64,000 bases of DNA from assembly GCA_009599575.1 (NCBI GenBank), contig VWND01000075.1, forward strand, positions 1,302,001 through 1,366,000, in the 5' to 3' direction. The notes under the pieces were generated by a model. That model searched no databases. It saw only the letters and a program-made list of their open reading frames with translations, and was not told the origin of the DNA. The number at the start of each line of letters is the position of its first letter. The first letter of the stretch is position 1. The stretch is from Blumeriella jaapii. Lineage: Eukaryota; Ascomycota; Leotiomycetes; Helotiales; Drepanopezizaceae. The position numbers and the translations under genes are program-made. Below, one piece after another: positions 23,348 through 34,540 of this stretch.

Positions 23348-24220
23348 GATGGAGGCGGGGAACCGTCGAAGGCTGTCTTGTTGGTTTCCGTTGTGTGGAT
23401 CTGACGTCGAGTCTAGTTCTCGAGGTCGAGGTTGGGGTCTAAGTGGAAGTCGAAGTGGAAGTCGAAGTGGAAGTCGAAGTGGAAGTCGAAGTGGAAGTCG
23501 AAGTGGAAGTCGAAGTGGAAGTCGAAGTCGAGGTCGAGGTCGAGGTAGGAAATGATATCGTAGGTGGATTCAAGGTTGATGTGTGTGGATAAAGGCGTGG
23601 GGCTGACTCCAGCCTTGCCGCCCCCCCGCCGCCCGCCCGCCTTGGCTGTAGAGGACTGACTGTATCCAGCCAGTACATACACACCACCCACGTGATCAGA
23701 CTCACATCACTTGATCGACTCACTCTGGTCCCAAGTTGCAATGCAATGACTGTGCTGTTCTTGAGCGTCACGGCCAGCACGTCCCACGCCTGGCCGACAT
23801 CCAACGGGTATCTCGGGCCATCCAACCTATCGACGGTGTCTTGAGCATCACTTCAAGTCCACCTCCGTCCACCAGCGCCGTGAGGGGTGACACCAAGCGT
23901 TGCTCCTCATGGCCTTCTTTAGTGTCGGTCTACGAAGTTACCAGCTTGGATACTTACTTACAGTACAGTACAGTACTTGACTAGTATTTCTCTTGTTCAC
24001 CAGTCCACCTCGGAGTGGACTGATTCCTGTCCGTGCGAGCCTGAATGGCGGATATAAATAAACACTGAAGAGGAAGGAATCCAGGTAGGATGCACCATTT
24101 CTCGAGCACTCTTGCAATATCACTCGGTGATATAGTACAGCATTAGGATACTGCGGGTAACCACTCAAGTTCCATCTTTTGCCCATCAAATTCCGCCTTG
24201 ACATTCCCGCCGTGGCAGCG
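23348..24220. other. Divergent promoter region, ATG3 / quercetinase
   Basis: Holds a minisatellite (23441-23546), a C-rich tract near 23622-23640, and a motif cluster at about 23951-23976 (TACTTACTTACAGTACAGTA and onward). No gene supported. Confidence 0.5.
23441..23546. repeat. 12-bp minisatellite (AAGTGGAAGTCG)n upstream of ATG3
   Basis: About 7.5 near-perfect head-to-tail copies of the 12-mer from 23441 to 23530, then GTCGAG hexamers to about 23546. On the minus strand it can be read as alternating Asp-Phe-His-Phe, but it lies upstream of the ATG3 start and no start codon leads into it. Confidence 0.9.
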
Positions 24221-25480
24221 ATGACTTGCAACATGCTCCGCCAACTAGCTCTGGCGACTCTCGCAGGACTGGTCTCGTCAACTCCCATCGCACCGCTATC
24301 ATCGTCAATCTGGGTGACTGAAGTTCCAACCAGTGTGCGTCCGTATGCCATCAAGCACTACTCGGCACAAGGATATGTCGTCGGTCAACAGATATATCGC
24401 TTCCCAGTGACCGGCCCATCATCGGACTATGCCTTCACTCTCATTAGCACCAATGCTCCTGAGTCCAAAGTCTTGGGCGTCGCTCCTCATCAGCACCAAA
24501 CTCATTATGAGAACTTCTTCAACCTCCGAGGTCGTTTTCAGCTCTGGACGGAGAAGTATGGCGAAGACGAAAGCAGGGTCTTCATTCCTGGAGACTATGG
24601 TGCAGTTCCGATCAACACGACTCACACCTTCCAGATTTTGGACCCAGACACTGAGAGTAAGTCTACCCCGAAGCCCTCCTCCTACACATCACCCAGGCGC
24701 GCCTCGAAACGTCTGCCCAAAATTCGCCTCAATGAGTGCTGACTGGACCAGTTCTCGGTGTGGTTTGTCCTGGTGGTTTCGAGTACGTAGTCCCCGACTC
24801 GAAAAGACATCAGGATCAGGATCTAACAAGTCAGGAATCTCTTCTACGCTCTCGCAAGCGCCAACTACTCATCGTCGACATTCTCCCCTTACGATCCGTC
24901 AATCAACGCCTCGGCTTCCCAGCAAACAGCTGACCCCGGACTCATCAAGCTTCTAGAAGGCTTCGACGTCTTCGGTCAGAACTACACTCCTCGCGCAGAT
25001 CTAGGGAGTAATGGTGCCGCACCACCAAACGCAACCTGGCGCTCAGGACCCAACACTCTGGCCCCGGACTCGCTCACACCGTTCTATGTCGCTAAAGACT
25101 ACGGAAGTAAGTACCTGAACAACATCAATGGTTACCAGGTCATCCAGCCGTTCGTCACTCCCATTCAGTCAGGCGGTAACTTCACGCTGTCTACCATCAC
25201 CGTGGCTGGTGTCAAGGCTGCGAACGTGTCGACGTCGTCTTATCCTGGCCATGCGGCATTCGAGGTCATCGAGGGCCAACTCACGGTCGTCATGTGTGGA
25301 GAGACGCTACAGTTGTTGCAGGGTGACGTCGTGTTTATTCCGGGAAACACGGGGTACAAGTACTACAGCGAGGTAGCGTATACCAAATTCCTGCAGATTA
25401 GTCAAGGAGCCGCTGGCCTGGACACGGCGTTGATTCAAAGTGGCAAGAGCTGGAATAGTCCCGTGTGGCCTACTAACTAG
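24221..25480 (+). CDS. Secreted bicupin dioxygenase, quercetin 2,3-dioxygenase type
   Basis: Three exons, 24221-24656, 24752-24782 (31 nt) and 24835-25480; introns of 95 and 52 bp; 370 residues. A signal peptide is visible (MLRQLALATLAGLVSSTPIA). The first cupin carries the metal-binding set HQHQTHYENFF: two His and one Glu in the spacing HxHx4E known from Aspergillus quercetinase, with the fourth ligand His in VPINTTHTFQ. The short exon encodes ILGVVCPGGFE. The second cupin has PGHAAFEVIEGQLTVVMCGE and GDVVFIPGNTGYKYYS. Fungal quercetinases use copper to open the flavonol C ring, releasing CO and a depside, outside the cell; this suggests use or detoxification of plant flavonols. Substrate is inferred from ligand and sequence likeness; another aromatic substrate is possible. 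Confidence 0.88.
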
Positions 25481-26181
25481 ATGGATGAAATCTCTTCCTT
25501 GGGTGGAATGACGTTTGGATGTGTGGTCTGCAAGGGAGAATCATGCCTCCCTTGTGTACATATCTTGCTTGATGCAAATAGACTGTCGTTATTCTTTGTG
25601 CATTCCATATTTAGAAACCCGGACTGAGATAATTGGCCTCAAAACCTGTGCTCATTCCCTCGTCCACGACCCGCACTATCGACGTATGCATCTCAATCAA
25701 GACCTAGCCAAAAACCGGAGCTGTCTCCTCAGGTTCATGCCTTAGTTGTGATGCAGAATATGGATTTGGGGAAAACAATCAAGACCTCAACTAGCGCCCT
25801 CCTCGTACAGTAACACACCAAGACAGCTAAAAGTAGTAATAACTATCGAGTTCTACATGTGCTGTACTGTACTGTACCTATCAGCTTGGGATGTCCAAGA
25901 CCTAGCTTGCGTCAAGTGGCGTCTAGGTGTCGACACTAGGTTTTCTTTGTGTAGGCGCTTAGAAACACGGAATCATCGACGCAGCGGCCGTGTGTTGGCG
26001 AATTTCCAGGCTGTTCTAGGCACGGTTTGATAATGGTGATGCGACGACGCAACCAGCAATCGGGCAAGGAGCGGCATCATCATCCTCACTGGATCTGTTG
26101 CGCATCTCGCACATCTCGCACATCTTCTGTACTGTACCTGATGGGCGGACGGGACTTCTGAGATCATCTCCATCGTTCCGG
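25481..26181. other. Intergenic between convergent genes
   Basis: Contains CTGTACTGTACTGTACC at 25862-25878 and CTGTACTGTACC near 26127-26138. No gene supported. Confidence 0.55.
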
Positions 26182-27019
26182 CTAATAATCTTGGACACCC
26201 GTTTCCCCATCCCCTTTCACCTCGTCGTCCACCCAGCCCGGACTCTCTCCTTCGAACCACTCCTCCTCCCTCTCCCTCCTCTCGACCTCGTCCTCCTCGT
26301 CCCTCGCATCAACACCCCCATACTCAAAGTCCGCGTCCTCGCCCCTCAGAAACCTGACCGTCATGCCGAACTTCCAGCGCTCCCACCCCTCCTCCCTCGT
26401 CGTCGGCTCCTCGTCATCATCCTCCGGCAGCACGTGCCCCTCTCCACCCCTCGGGCAGGACACGAATGGGACGGGCCTTTGCTCGGAGGCCGGACGGGGG
26501 ACCATCGATCCCGACTGCGGGGAAGATGACGACGCCGACGGGGGCCGTCGAGCGAGGATCGTGGCTTCGGTACGATAGAGATCGGCTTCCAAGACCCCGG
26601 CGTAGCCTTTGGCCTTTCCGTCTGCCTCGCGCTCGGCAGCCGTCTGGAAGCGGCGGATGCAGCGCTCGTAGAGAAGGGGATCTGTGTCGCCGTGTCAATG
26701 ACCGGCGCCTGGTCCAACATGACCGGCCGCCGGGGGGGGAGGAAGCCGAATGGAACGTACCGGCTAGCTCCAAGTCTGGCGACGTGAAATACGACGGGTG
26801 GCGATCGAGGTAGAGTTTTCGCCGGTTCTTAATCCGGATCCTTTGAAGGCTTTCTTCGGATCGCGAACGCGGTCGAGCTACGCTCTCACGTGGCTCTGGA
26901 GTTGGACGAGTGGGCGGCCGAGTGGCGGGTTGGGGCAACTCGGAGTGTGGCATTCGGTGGGTTGGATGTGATGTGGGAGGAGATGATGCCTCTTGTGGCG
27001 GGGTATCGTGCGGGATCAT
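26182..27019 (-). CDS. CCDC97-like (DUF2052) protein
   Basis: Two exons, 27019-26761 and 26681-26182, with a 79-bp intron (GTACGT..ACAG). Spliced length is 252 residues. The first exon has a Pro/Ser-rich start, then RIRIKNRRKLYLDRHPSYF, the conserved opening of the CCDC97 C-terminal domain, and across the splice SPDLELADPLLYERCIRRFQ. The second exon continues with an acidic helix (EEDEVERREREEEWFEGE) and ends VQDY. Human CCDC97 associates with the SF3B spliceosome complex; the same role here is an inference. Two ATGs are possible (27019 and 26953); neither is favoured by the sequence. The gene diverges from the phosphatase at 27372, sharing 352 bp of promoter. Confidence 0.8.
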
Positions 27020-27371
27020 GTGGAATGGCTACCAGAAGAATCACACACGAAAAGATGACGGCTATGGCAATCGGAAACTGTCAGATGGGTAGAGAGCGGG
27101 CTTTTGAGGCTCGTTTGTTTTGTGAACGTCTTCGTTGCCTCGAGGAGGTGAGTTACTGTAAGAGGAGAGAGAGTGGTGCTGAATGTTTCGCCTTGGCAGC
27201 AAGCGAGCTCCTCTTCCAGTTGATGTGATTCGTAAGTCTCGTGGACTTGAGATATCTCGGGATTCAGAGGCCGTGGGAATAACTTCCAAGACAACATTTG
27301 GACCCTCCTCGGCTTCCGACTCGGCAAGCGCTCTTTCGTTGTCCTCCAATCTGTCTCTCGCACACCAGCGC

Positions 27372-28407
27372 ATGAATCGTCACCAAATCACCATGAGCTC
27401 TCGCAACCCCTCCCCCCCAACTGCAGATGTAGACGCCCACACAAAGCCCCCCTTCGTCGTCGTCGCGGGCATTCCCAACTTCAGAGACATCGGTGGGTAC
27501 GCGATTGCGTCGTCCGCGAACCACTCGGTTCGCAGAGGAGCCATCTACCGTTGCGCCGAGCCCTCGAGGGTCCTCCCAGATGGCATCTCTGCTATGCAAG
27601 GTTTGGGGATCACGCACATCTACGATCTGAGATCGAACCCCGAGATTGAGCGAAATCAGGCCGCGGGGAGAGGCGGCGTCGTGGAGTGGGAGGGCTGTGA
27701 GAGGGTGTTCGTGCCGGTATTCGCAGACGAGGATTATAGTCCTGAGGCGCTGGCTGGGAGATTCATGGATTATGCGAGTGGGAGTGCTGAGGTAGGTTTT
27801 CACGCTGGGGGGGGGGGGGTAAGAAATCTCGGGGCTGATGCATCGATGGTCTTGCAAGTAGGGCTTCACGCGTGCCTATGGTGAGATCCTGAACGAGGCT
27901 CCAAAGTCGTACAGGACCATTCTGCTCCACCTTGCGCATGCTCCCGAGAAACCTCTCCTTGTCCACTGCACGGTTGGCAAGGACAGAACCGGAGTCATCT
28001 GTGCTCTGATTCTCTCACTCTGTGGTGTGGATGATGAGGTCGTGGCCCAGGAATATGCTCTGACGGATGTGGGACTCACGAGAGAATGGAAGGATGCAGT
28101 CGTAGCCCATCTGATGCAGAATCCCGTGCTGGGAAACAACATCGAGGGAGCAAAGAACTTGATTTCTTCGAAGTAAGTTGTGCTCTCTGTTGGCGTGGAT
28201 GCATGGGTGCTGGGGATGAATTGGACTAAATGTGTTGCACACAGAGCCGAGAACATGATGTCTACTCTCAAGATGATGAGAGAGAAATACGGAAGTGCTG
28301 AAGGCTACATGATTGAGAAGTGTGGTTTAACCCAGGAAGAGCTCATTCACATTAGGAAGAATCTCGTTGTGAAGGAGCCGGCAGTGCATGTAAGGCACGC
28401 TTTATAG
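27372..28407 (+). CDS. Tyrosine phosphatase of the Y_phosphatase3 family
   Basis: Three exons, 27372-27791, 27862-28172 and 28245-28407; introns of 70 and 72 bp; 297 residues. The N-terminal FRDIGGYA block and IYRCAEPSRV are typical of this dual-specificity-like family. The catalytic P-loop HCTVGKDRTG (Cys-x5-Arg) is intact in exon 2, followed by EYALTDVGLTREWKDAV. The C-terminal helices (ENMMSTLKMMREKYGSAEGY) complete the fold. Such fungal proteins are soluble phosphatases; substrate may be phosphotyrosine, phosphoinositide or a small phosphate ester, and cannot be told here. The first intron contains a run of about 13 G at 27807-27819, a place where length is likely to vary. Starts at 27372 or 27393 are both possible. 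Confidence 0.9.
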
Positions 28408-29598
28408 GCGAGTGTTACCAATCGTGGGTGATGTTTTCTGATTTACAGTACGTCAGAAAACATGACGTTGCCAAATCTATTTATTAGATCGACACCTGAC
28501 ATCTTATTTGGAGTTACGTCCCATTCCAAATCTCTAAATGTCTACCTGCATCTTAAGGACAATCAAGCGGTATCGAGATGATATCGAGGAAACCATTCGC
28601 AGGAAAGTGTCATGAGATTATCGGCTTCGCTTAAAAATGGTTTACAAGTACACATATCTGAAGATGTGTGTGATCCTTTCCTCCTTATGTAGCCAGACCG
28701 AGCATCCACATCCAGGGCTTGCCCGTCCAAACGTAGACAGTAGGGCCCACGTCGCTACTGATTCCGGCCTCGTTTCATTCAACGAGATTTAAATCAATAC
28801 ACGTGGTTCGCGCGTAGATAGAGATGCGAGGCTAGCCAGTTCTACACAGTACAGTACCTGAGTTGTGGCAATGAAGATACGTACTGTAGAGCGTTTGCGA
28901 AATGTCCCACACATCCGGCTGGAAAGATGGGCGTTTACGGACATTCTAACGTACTGTACATTAGATAGAAGCTCACCAGAATTACCGACGCTCTAACATC
29001 TCACATGCAAATGTTGGCATTAACAACAAGCAAAGCTGGCGGCGGGTTTGTCGCGTAGGGAGGGGCATTTGTCTATTTCGAGACCTCGTTCTGTAGGTAC
29101 TTTAAGGAAGCTCCTCCATCACGTAAAAGTGAAGACTATCTTCTTTGCCACCAATCCCTTTGGAACGTAGCCTTGCGTTCGGTGCGTAGCCGGGTGATGC
29201 TAGCTTAAGTCATGTTGGATGTGAAGGTAGGTAGATACCTAGACTTGATGGTCACAGACGGATGGGAGGGCGAGAATCGACACTAGATGTCCGGGCGACC
29301 CGAATTCAAGACTGCAGTTGAAGAAATTTCCCCCAACTTCCCTCGTTGTTATCAGTAGTGGTTCGAGAGGACGACTAGCTACAGATCATACGAAGTAGAA
29401 GGAGATCGAATGGATCTCACCTGGAGCCACGTGACTCGGCGCTAATTGACGGTGTGGGACCGGTGATTGGGTTCTGCGAAATTTTGCGTTTTCCCGTTGG
29501 AGAACAGAGCTCATTTTTCATCCTTGACCCACCCACCTTGTGTTCAACAACTTCCTGGTGTGCCAACTGTGACCTGACCTCAACCAGGTCACATCACC
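28408..29598. other. Intergenic, 1.2 kb, no supported gene
   Basis: No frame of useful length. Contains ACAGTACAGTACC at about 28846-28858, GTACTGTAC near 28951-28959 and GGTAGGTAGATACCTA near 29226-29241. The right end is the promoter of the mitoribosomal gene. Confidence 0.6.
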
Positions 29599-30916
29599 AT
29601 GCCACCCGCCGTTCGATCCACAGCTTCTTTCACGTCAGTCTCTTGTGCGAAACAGCTGTGTCGCGCAGGAGCATCGTCCCGATCCTTCTCCTCTTCACCA
29701 CGACATGAGCAACGAACGACACGAGCTCGCCGAGGCCTCTTCCGCTGGCTGGGAGCGCAAGGTGCGAACTTTCTGAACCCCCTGAAAGACTCGACGAACT
29801 ATCTGGGGGCATACAACGCGCAGGGTCAGCTGAAACGTGTCGTTGATGCGAAGGCCGAATTGCAAAGACGGAGAGAGGCAGCGGAAGCCAAAGCTATCAG
29901 AGAAGGTAGGGAACTCACACCTGAGGTCAGCGATGCCGCGGACAAAGAGTCCAAGGAGGAGCTACCACCGCAGAGCCCCCGAGACTTGATCCCCTTCCCT
30001 CTGAACCGGAGTTTCGTCAGCCAGCCTGTGCTGAGCGGGATGGTGAGAGAGGTGATTTGGTTTCGGATCATGCACGAGGGCAAGACTGTCCGCGAGGTCA
30101 GCGCGGAGTTTGGCGTTGAGATGAGTCGTGTGGGTGCCGTCGTTCGCTTGAAGGAGATCGAGAAGGAGTGGGAGAGGATCGTAAGTCACCTCCCGATTCC
30201 CTCGCCCCTCTTCCCACACTTCATATGATGATGTATCAAAATTCGATTAGTCTTCAAGACAACTACATGGTTACAAAATTTACGCATGCGAGCCTCTCTG
30301 ATTGCAGTGTTGCCCCCTATCGAGAACACCAATGGCCTCTGCAGATAGCTGCTAATTGTTCTGGGTGTTCTAGGGCAAGCCTCTCGCCAAAGCCTACGAT
30401 CGCGCCGTGGAAAAAATGCTCCCGGTCACCCCGCTGGCTCTGCCGGAAGAGAAGACCAACAAGCACGAATCCATTAACGATCTGCCTGTGCACCGAGCGA
30501 CTGGACAGCAGATCTTTCACCCGACGTCCGAGTCGCGGCGCTTTACACGGGCCGATGCGGCCAAGGTCTTCGATGAGAAGCTGTTGCCGGCCGATGATCG
30601 AGTCCCGCATCCCGAGCTCGCAATCATGTATCGAGAATACCTCGACGGTGTCCCGCGTGAGCAGCAAGAGGCGAATGCTGTGGCCCGCAACGAGGCCGCG
30701 ATGAAGAAGATGCTGGCTTCTGCGGCGCGCGCGGCCAAGAAGGCCGCGGCTGTGAGGAAGGTCGACACTGGCCGATGGGAATTCCACTTCACCGAGGTCA
30801 ATGTCGAGGCTGCCGGCAAGACGGGGCGAGGCCCCCAGGCCGTGGGCTGGAGATATGGGGCGCCGTTGATGGACCGGAGCCGCGGACAGATCAAGATACC
30901 CACCAGTGTGCAATGA
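29599..30916 (+). CDS. Mitochondrial ribosomal small-subunit protein mS45 (Bot1/MRPS35 family)
   Basis: Two exons, 29599-30180 and 30374-30916, phase-0 intron of 193 bp (GTAAGT..CTAG); 374 residues. An N-terminal mitochondrial presequence is visible (Arg/Ser-rich, RSFSSSPRHEQR). The family core has RARRGLFRWLGAQGANFLNP, SFVSQPVLSGMVREVIW, GKTVREVSAEFGVEMSRVGA and LKEIEKEWERI; the second exon gives GKPLAKAYDRAVEKMLP and a C-terminal WEFHFTEVNVEAAGKTGRGP. Pfam calls this the eukaryotic mitochondrial regulator (Bot1p) family, and it is a fungal mitoribosome component needed for respiration. The intron is longer than its neighbours. The family call is confident; yeast naming is by analogy. Confidence 0.88.
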
Positions 30917-31705
30917 TGACGGTCGAGTGTCGGAGTTGTGTGGACGGGAGATTTGCTGGGATTGGCGCATGGAACATCGGCGTCCGGGCCCGGGTGGGTG
31001 TTGTATACGTGTATGTATATATGTATGTGTAGCTGTGTATTGTTGTCATACGCTCGCCACGGGCGTCTTATCACGACGAGGAGAGGAGACTCGAGCTCCC
31101 GCATTCCTCGGGCATGGAGGGTGACGATGATGATGATGAATGACGCTGCGCGTTCCACGCCGCAGCGGCGGCTGAATGTACGGTGCTGTGCTGTACTGTA
31201 CATCCGCCATGATTGACTTGCTTGAGCCGCGAGCGCGCGACGCGGCGAGCGAGTGAATCATGCAATTCCAATCATTGACGCGACGCGACGGGGCCCAATC
31301 CCGTGAGCACCGTCCCGTCCGAACCGAGCGGAGAAACACCTCGACCCGTTGTTGGCCGATGTGCTCTCGAGAATTCTGGTGGCCTCGTCTTGCCGTCTCG
31401 CCGTCTCGCCGTCTCTCCGTCTCCCCGTCTCCTCATCTCCCGTCCCAGTACCAGAAGATGCTGCCAAGACGCGAGCCCCTACCCGGGCCCGGGACTAGCC
31501 CGCTGGGGCCTAGCGGATTCTCCGTTCCTGCCTCTACCAAGGCTACAAATACCTCGCATCCCCCAAATGGCAGGAGCGGTCTTTTCGACACCTCCATCTC
31601 CTCATCTCCGCCGTGACGCCAACCCTCTGCATCACCGCCCGCATCACCACCACCACTCCCACCATCACCACCACCACCACCACCCACGCCCGCACCGCCA
31701 GCAGC
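30917..31705. other. Intergenic and NC2beta promoter
   Basis: Contains GTGCTGTACTGTACATCC near 31185-31202, a CCGTCTC repeat tract at about 31392-31432, and CAC/CCA triplet repeats near 31640-31690 just before the start codon at 31706. Confidence 0.5.
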
Positions 31706-34540
31706 ATGTCCGACAAGGAATTCGGGGGTAAGTCGTCGCGTGTTCTTTGCTGCGTGGCTCCGTTTGCTTGTTTTTCTTTTCTGTTCTTTTCTTTTCCTTT
31801 TCGTCGTCTTCTGCTTTTGCTGTGGCTTCTTCCCGTGTGCACGTGGCCGCGCAGCTGCTGTTTTGGATGTTGCGTCGAGCGTCGAGCGGCGAGCGGCAAG
31901 CGGCGGTCGACCTTGTGCCGTCGCGATCTCGCACCGTCGACGGGCCCCGGGTCACGGGAACGGGCACAACGTGACTTGCAGCACAACCGCGTTAGTGCCG
32001 GCACCTTCTCTTTTCAGCTGCCTTGCCTGTTTACGCCCGCACCAACGTCAACCATCTCTTCTCTTTTGCTTTTTCCTTTTCTTCTCTTCTCTTTCTCTTC
32101 CGCACCTCCACCACCCCACCACTCCACCACTCTACCACTCCACCACTCCACAACCTTACACTTCTGCACATTCACTTCTACAAATTCACTTCTACACATC
32201 TACACTTTCACTCCCTCCACTCCTTTCTCTTCTCCCCCCCGCCTCCTCTCACGCACTCACTCGCACCCGCACCCGCTCTCTCACCCGCACCCGCACCCGC
32301 ACACGCACCCGCACCAGCCTCTGCTTTGTCTTCTGCATTCACTCAGCCTTTGGCCGGACTCAGAAGTACATCATTCACACGCTGCACCCTCAGGAACGCC
32401 ACTCGCCCCAGACGACGAGAAACCCAAACTCGGCATGTCGCTGCGTGCACGTCCCGACACCCTCTACCCCGGCATGGATGTCTTCAAGACCAAAGCACCG
32501 CCCAGATCCAAAAAGAATCGTCTCCCTGCCAAGGCCAAGTCATACGGCGAAGATGACTTGGGAGGCATCGTCTATCCCGGCATGGGTCTGTTCGACTCGG
32601 CGACGTCAGAGATGCGATGGCTCAGGAACCAGCCCAAGAACCCCAAACTCTTGCAGGCCCTGATCGCAACCTCGCTGCAGGTCAAATGTCCGGATCCGGA
32701 GCTGTCGGTGTGGGATATCAACGCCGATGTCAAGGACTCCAATTCCACCGGCACCAAGCCCAAGCCGCCACCTCAGACACAACAGCCGCAAGCTCAGTCG
32801 CGCCCTTCATCCCGACTTTCATCACGCGTTTCAACGCGACTCAGTTGCAAGCCCCACCCCAACTTAAGCCGCAACCCCAACCCACTCGGCAGCCTCGCAC
32901 GCCCATCACGAAAATCTCGGCCAAGAGCACACTTCCTCTTCCTCCTCCTCCTCCTCCTCCTCCTCCTCCTCCCCCCAAGAGCATCACTGCCCCCGCCGCA
33001 CCAGAGACCAAGCTACGCATGGCGCCTCCTCCGGTCGAGGCCGTCGAGGCACTCTTCCCTCCGTCTCTCTTTCACCAGCTGCGAATTTCCAAGTCGGAGG
33101 ATGAGGAGGAGGAGGCCATTGCCAAAATGATTCCCAGATCCCAAGCCGTGATCGGTCATCGCTGCCTGATCTGCAAGCAAAACCTGATCCACATTCCCAG
33201 CGGCGATTACCGCATGACCTGCTCCCGCTGCAAATTCGCCGAGAGGTTTAACTCACTTCCTCCGTTGTCAGAGGGCCGACGCTACTGCAACAAGCAGCTC
33301 CATCACATCCCAATCCATGCAACCTCTTGCCCTCGATGCCGCCACAAGGTCTCTGATGGCAACATCGATGCTTTCGCACGAGAAGGCAATTACGAAACCT
33401 TTGTCAAGCTTGATAAAGTTCTCCACACCGGGGAGGAGGAAAAGCCTTTCATCAAGGTCTGGACCTTTGGCCACGGCATCAAGATCGATCCTCGGATCGA
33501 ATACGGCTACTTTGATGAGTACTGAGGATGCGTCGAGGCCTTGTTGCGTGTTCTGTAGCGGCGAGTTGGCAATGGCCAATGCTTTAAAATCCGAGGTGGT
33601 GGATCTGACGCGCTCTTGTCGGCTCCAGTCTTTTCCATTGTCCCCCGCAACGACACAAATTCTCCGACTTTGCAATGGTCAGTCAACCTTGCTCTTCGAT
33701 AGACGTCTTCTTCCCCCCGGATGGATTCTCTGGTGGATTACGCCCGGAGGCCCCCCACGAACTTTAATCTCCGTACGTCCTCTGAAGAGTTCATCATGTC
33801 AGGACAGCAGTTCAGCTACCAGCTCGCGCTCTGGAGATTGTGTACCTCTGTCACGTGCGAGCCTGCTCCGATGTACTTTCTTACTGTCGTTTGATTACGG
33901 TGGCCTGCCAATCGTGCGTGGGGATATACTAATGTTTGTTTTACTAGGCAATGATGACCTCTCTCTCCCAAAAGGTACGTGCTCGATTCATCCCCAGTCA
34001 CAACTGCTGGCAACTGCATGCTGTGGCACCATAAACCCACATCCACATTCTCCCCCTTGACTTTTGTGTACTGACTTGCACTAGCTACTGTACAAAAAAT
34101 TGTCGGCGAGATTCTTTCCGGCTCTCCAGGAATGGGTCTAACTAAAGACGCCCGTGATCTCCTCATCGAATGCTGCGTCGAATTCATCACTCTCATCTCC
34201 TCCGAGGCCAACGAAATTAGCGAGCAAGAGAGCAAGAAGACGATTGCCTGCGAGCACATCACCAAGGCCCTGGAGAAATTGGGTTTTGGCGATTATGTAC
34301 ATGATATCATGGAAGTGGCCAATGAGCACAAGGAACAATTGAAGGTTTGTTTCCCTCTCTCTCTCTCTCTCTCTCTCATCCCCTCCCCCCTTCTACGTAA
34401 CTCGTAACGCAAATACTGACGACTCTCTCTAGGGTCGCGAGAAGAAAGCCAACAAGCTCGAGCAGAGCGGTCTCTCCACGGAACAACTCCTCGCTATGCA
34501 AGAGGCCGCTTTCAAGGACGCTGCTCAGCGACACGGATAG
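31706..34540 (+). CDS. NCB2: NC2 beta (Dr1/Ncb2), TBP-binding histone-fold repressor, with a remote first exon
   Basis: Best exon chain: 31706-31727, 33948-33974, 34085-34344 and 34433-34540; 138 residues. Exon 1 ends G|GTAAGT and exon 2 begins after TTTACTAG with GC, so the join gives MSDKEFGGNDDLSLPK, the N-terminus expected for fungal NC2beta. The rest reads ATVQKIVGEILSGSP, the histone fold ARDLLIECCVEFITLISSEA, NEISEQESKKTIACEHITKA, LEKLGFGDYVHDI, and a tail GLSTEQLLAMQEAAF. NC2beta pairs with NC2alpha on TBP-DNA and blocks TFIIA/TFIIB. Intron 1 would be 2220 bp, far longer than any other here, and contains a whole second gene (32435-33525, same strand). The only local alternative start I found (ATG at 33799, donor at 33841) gives an atypical N-terminus. 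Exons 2-4 are certain; the remote exon is inferred. Confidence 0.85.
32102..32330. repeat. Pyrimidine-rich simple repeats inside the long NC2beta intron
   Basis: CCACCACTC units at about 32107-32150, CTTCTACA units at about 32160-32205, and CACCCG hexamers at about 32264-32315. The strand is nearly purine-free over long stretches. Confidence 0.8.
32435..33525 (+). CDS. Unknown zinc-ribbon protein nested in the NC2beta intron
   Basis: A gene whose frame begins at ATG 32435 (MSLRARPDTLYPGMDVFK) or, if it borrows the NC2beta first exon, at 31706: the acceptor CCCTCAG at 32391-32393 joins exon 1 in phase and gives MSDKEFGGTPLAPDDEKPKL. Seen in order: two YPGM motifs, a Gln/Pro linker, a Pro run (about 32935-32975), and a C-terminal domain with CLICKQNLI, CSRCKF and CPRCRHK pairs that look like zinc ligands, ending IEYGYFDEY. 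The frame changes between about 32728 and 32845. A possible intron 32729-32844 (GTCAAG..CTCAG, 116 bp) restores it; a one-base error is the other reading. The family is unknown to me and no function is proposed. Confidence 0.65.

Noticed and set aside
23441..23546. CRISPR-like array
   Set aside because: The units are adjoining 12-mers without spacers, in a eukaryotic genome; it is a minisatellite.
25088..25140. Short intron in the quercetinase third exon (GTAAGT near 25109)
   Set aside because: The resulting intron would be about 30 bp and the unspliced sequence (KYLNNINGYQVIQPF) fits the protein well.
31613..33130. Continuous 505-codon open frame
   Set aside because: Its first 260 codons are low-complexity pyrimidine-rich intron sequence with a strong GTAAGT donor at 31728; only the part after 32394 looks coding.
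33799..33841. Local start exon for NC2beta (ATG 33799, donor at 33842)
   Set aside because: It joins in phase but gives an N-terminus unlike NC2beta, whereas the remote exon gives the expected one. Kept only as a fallback.
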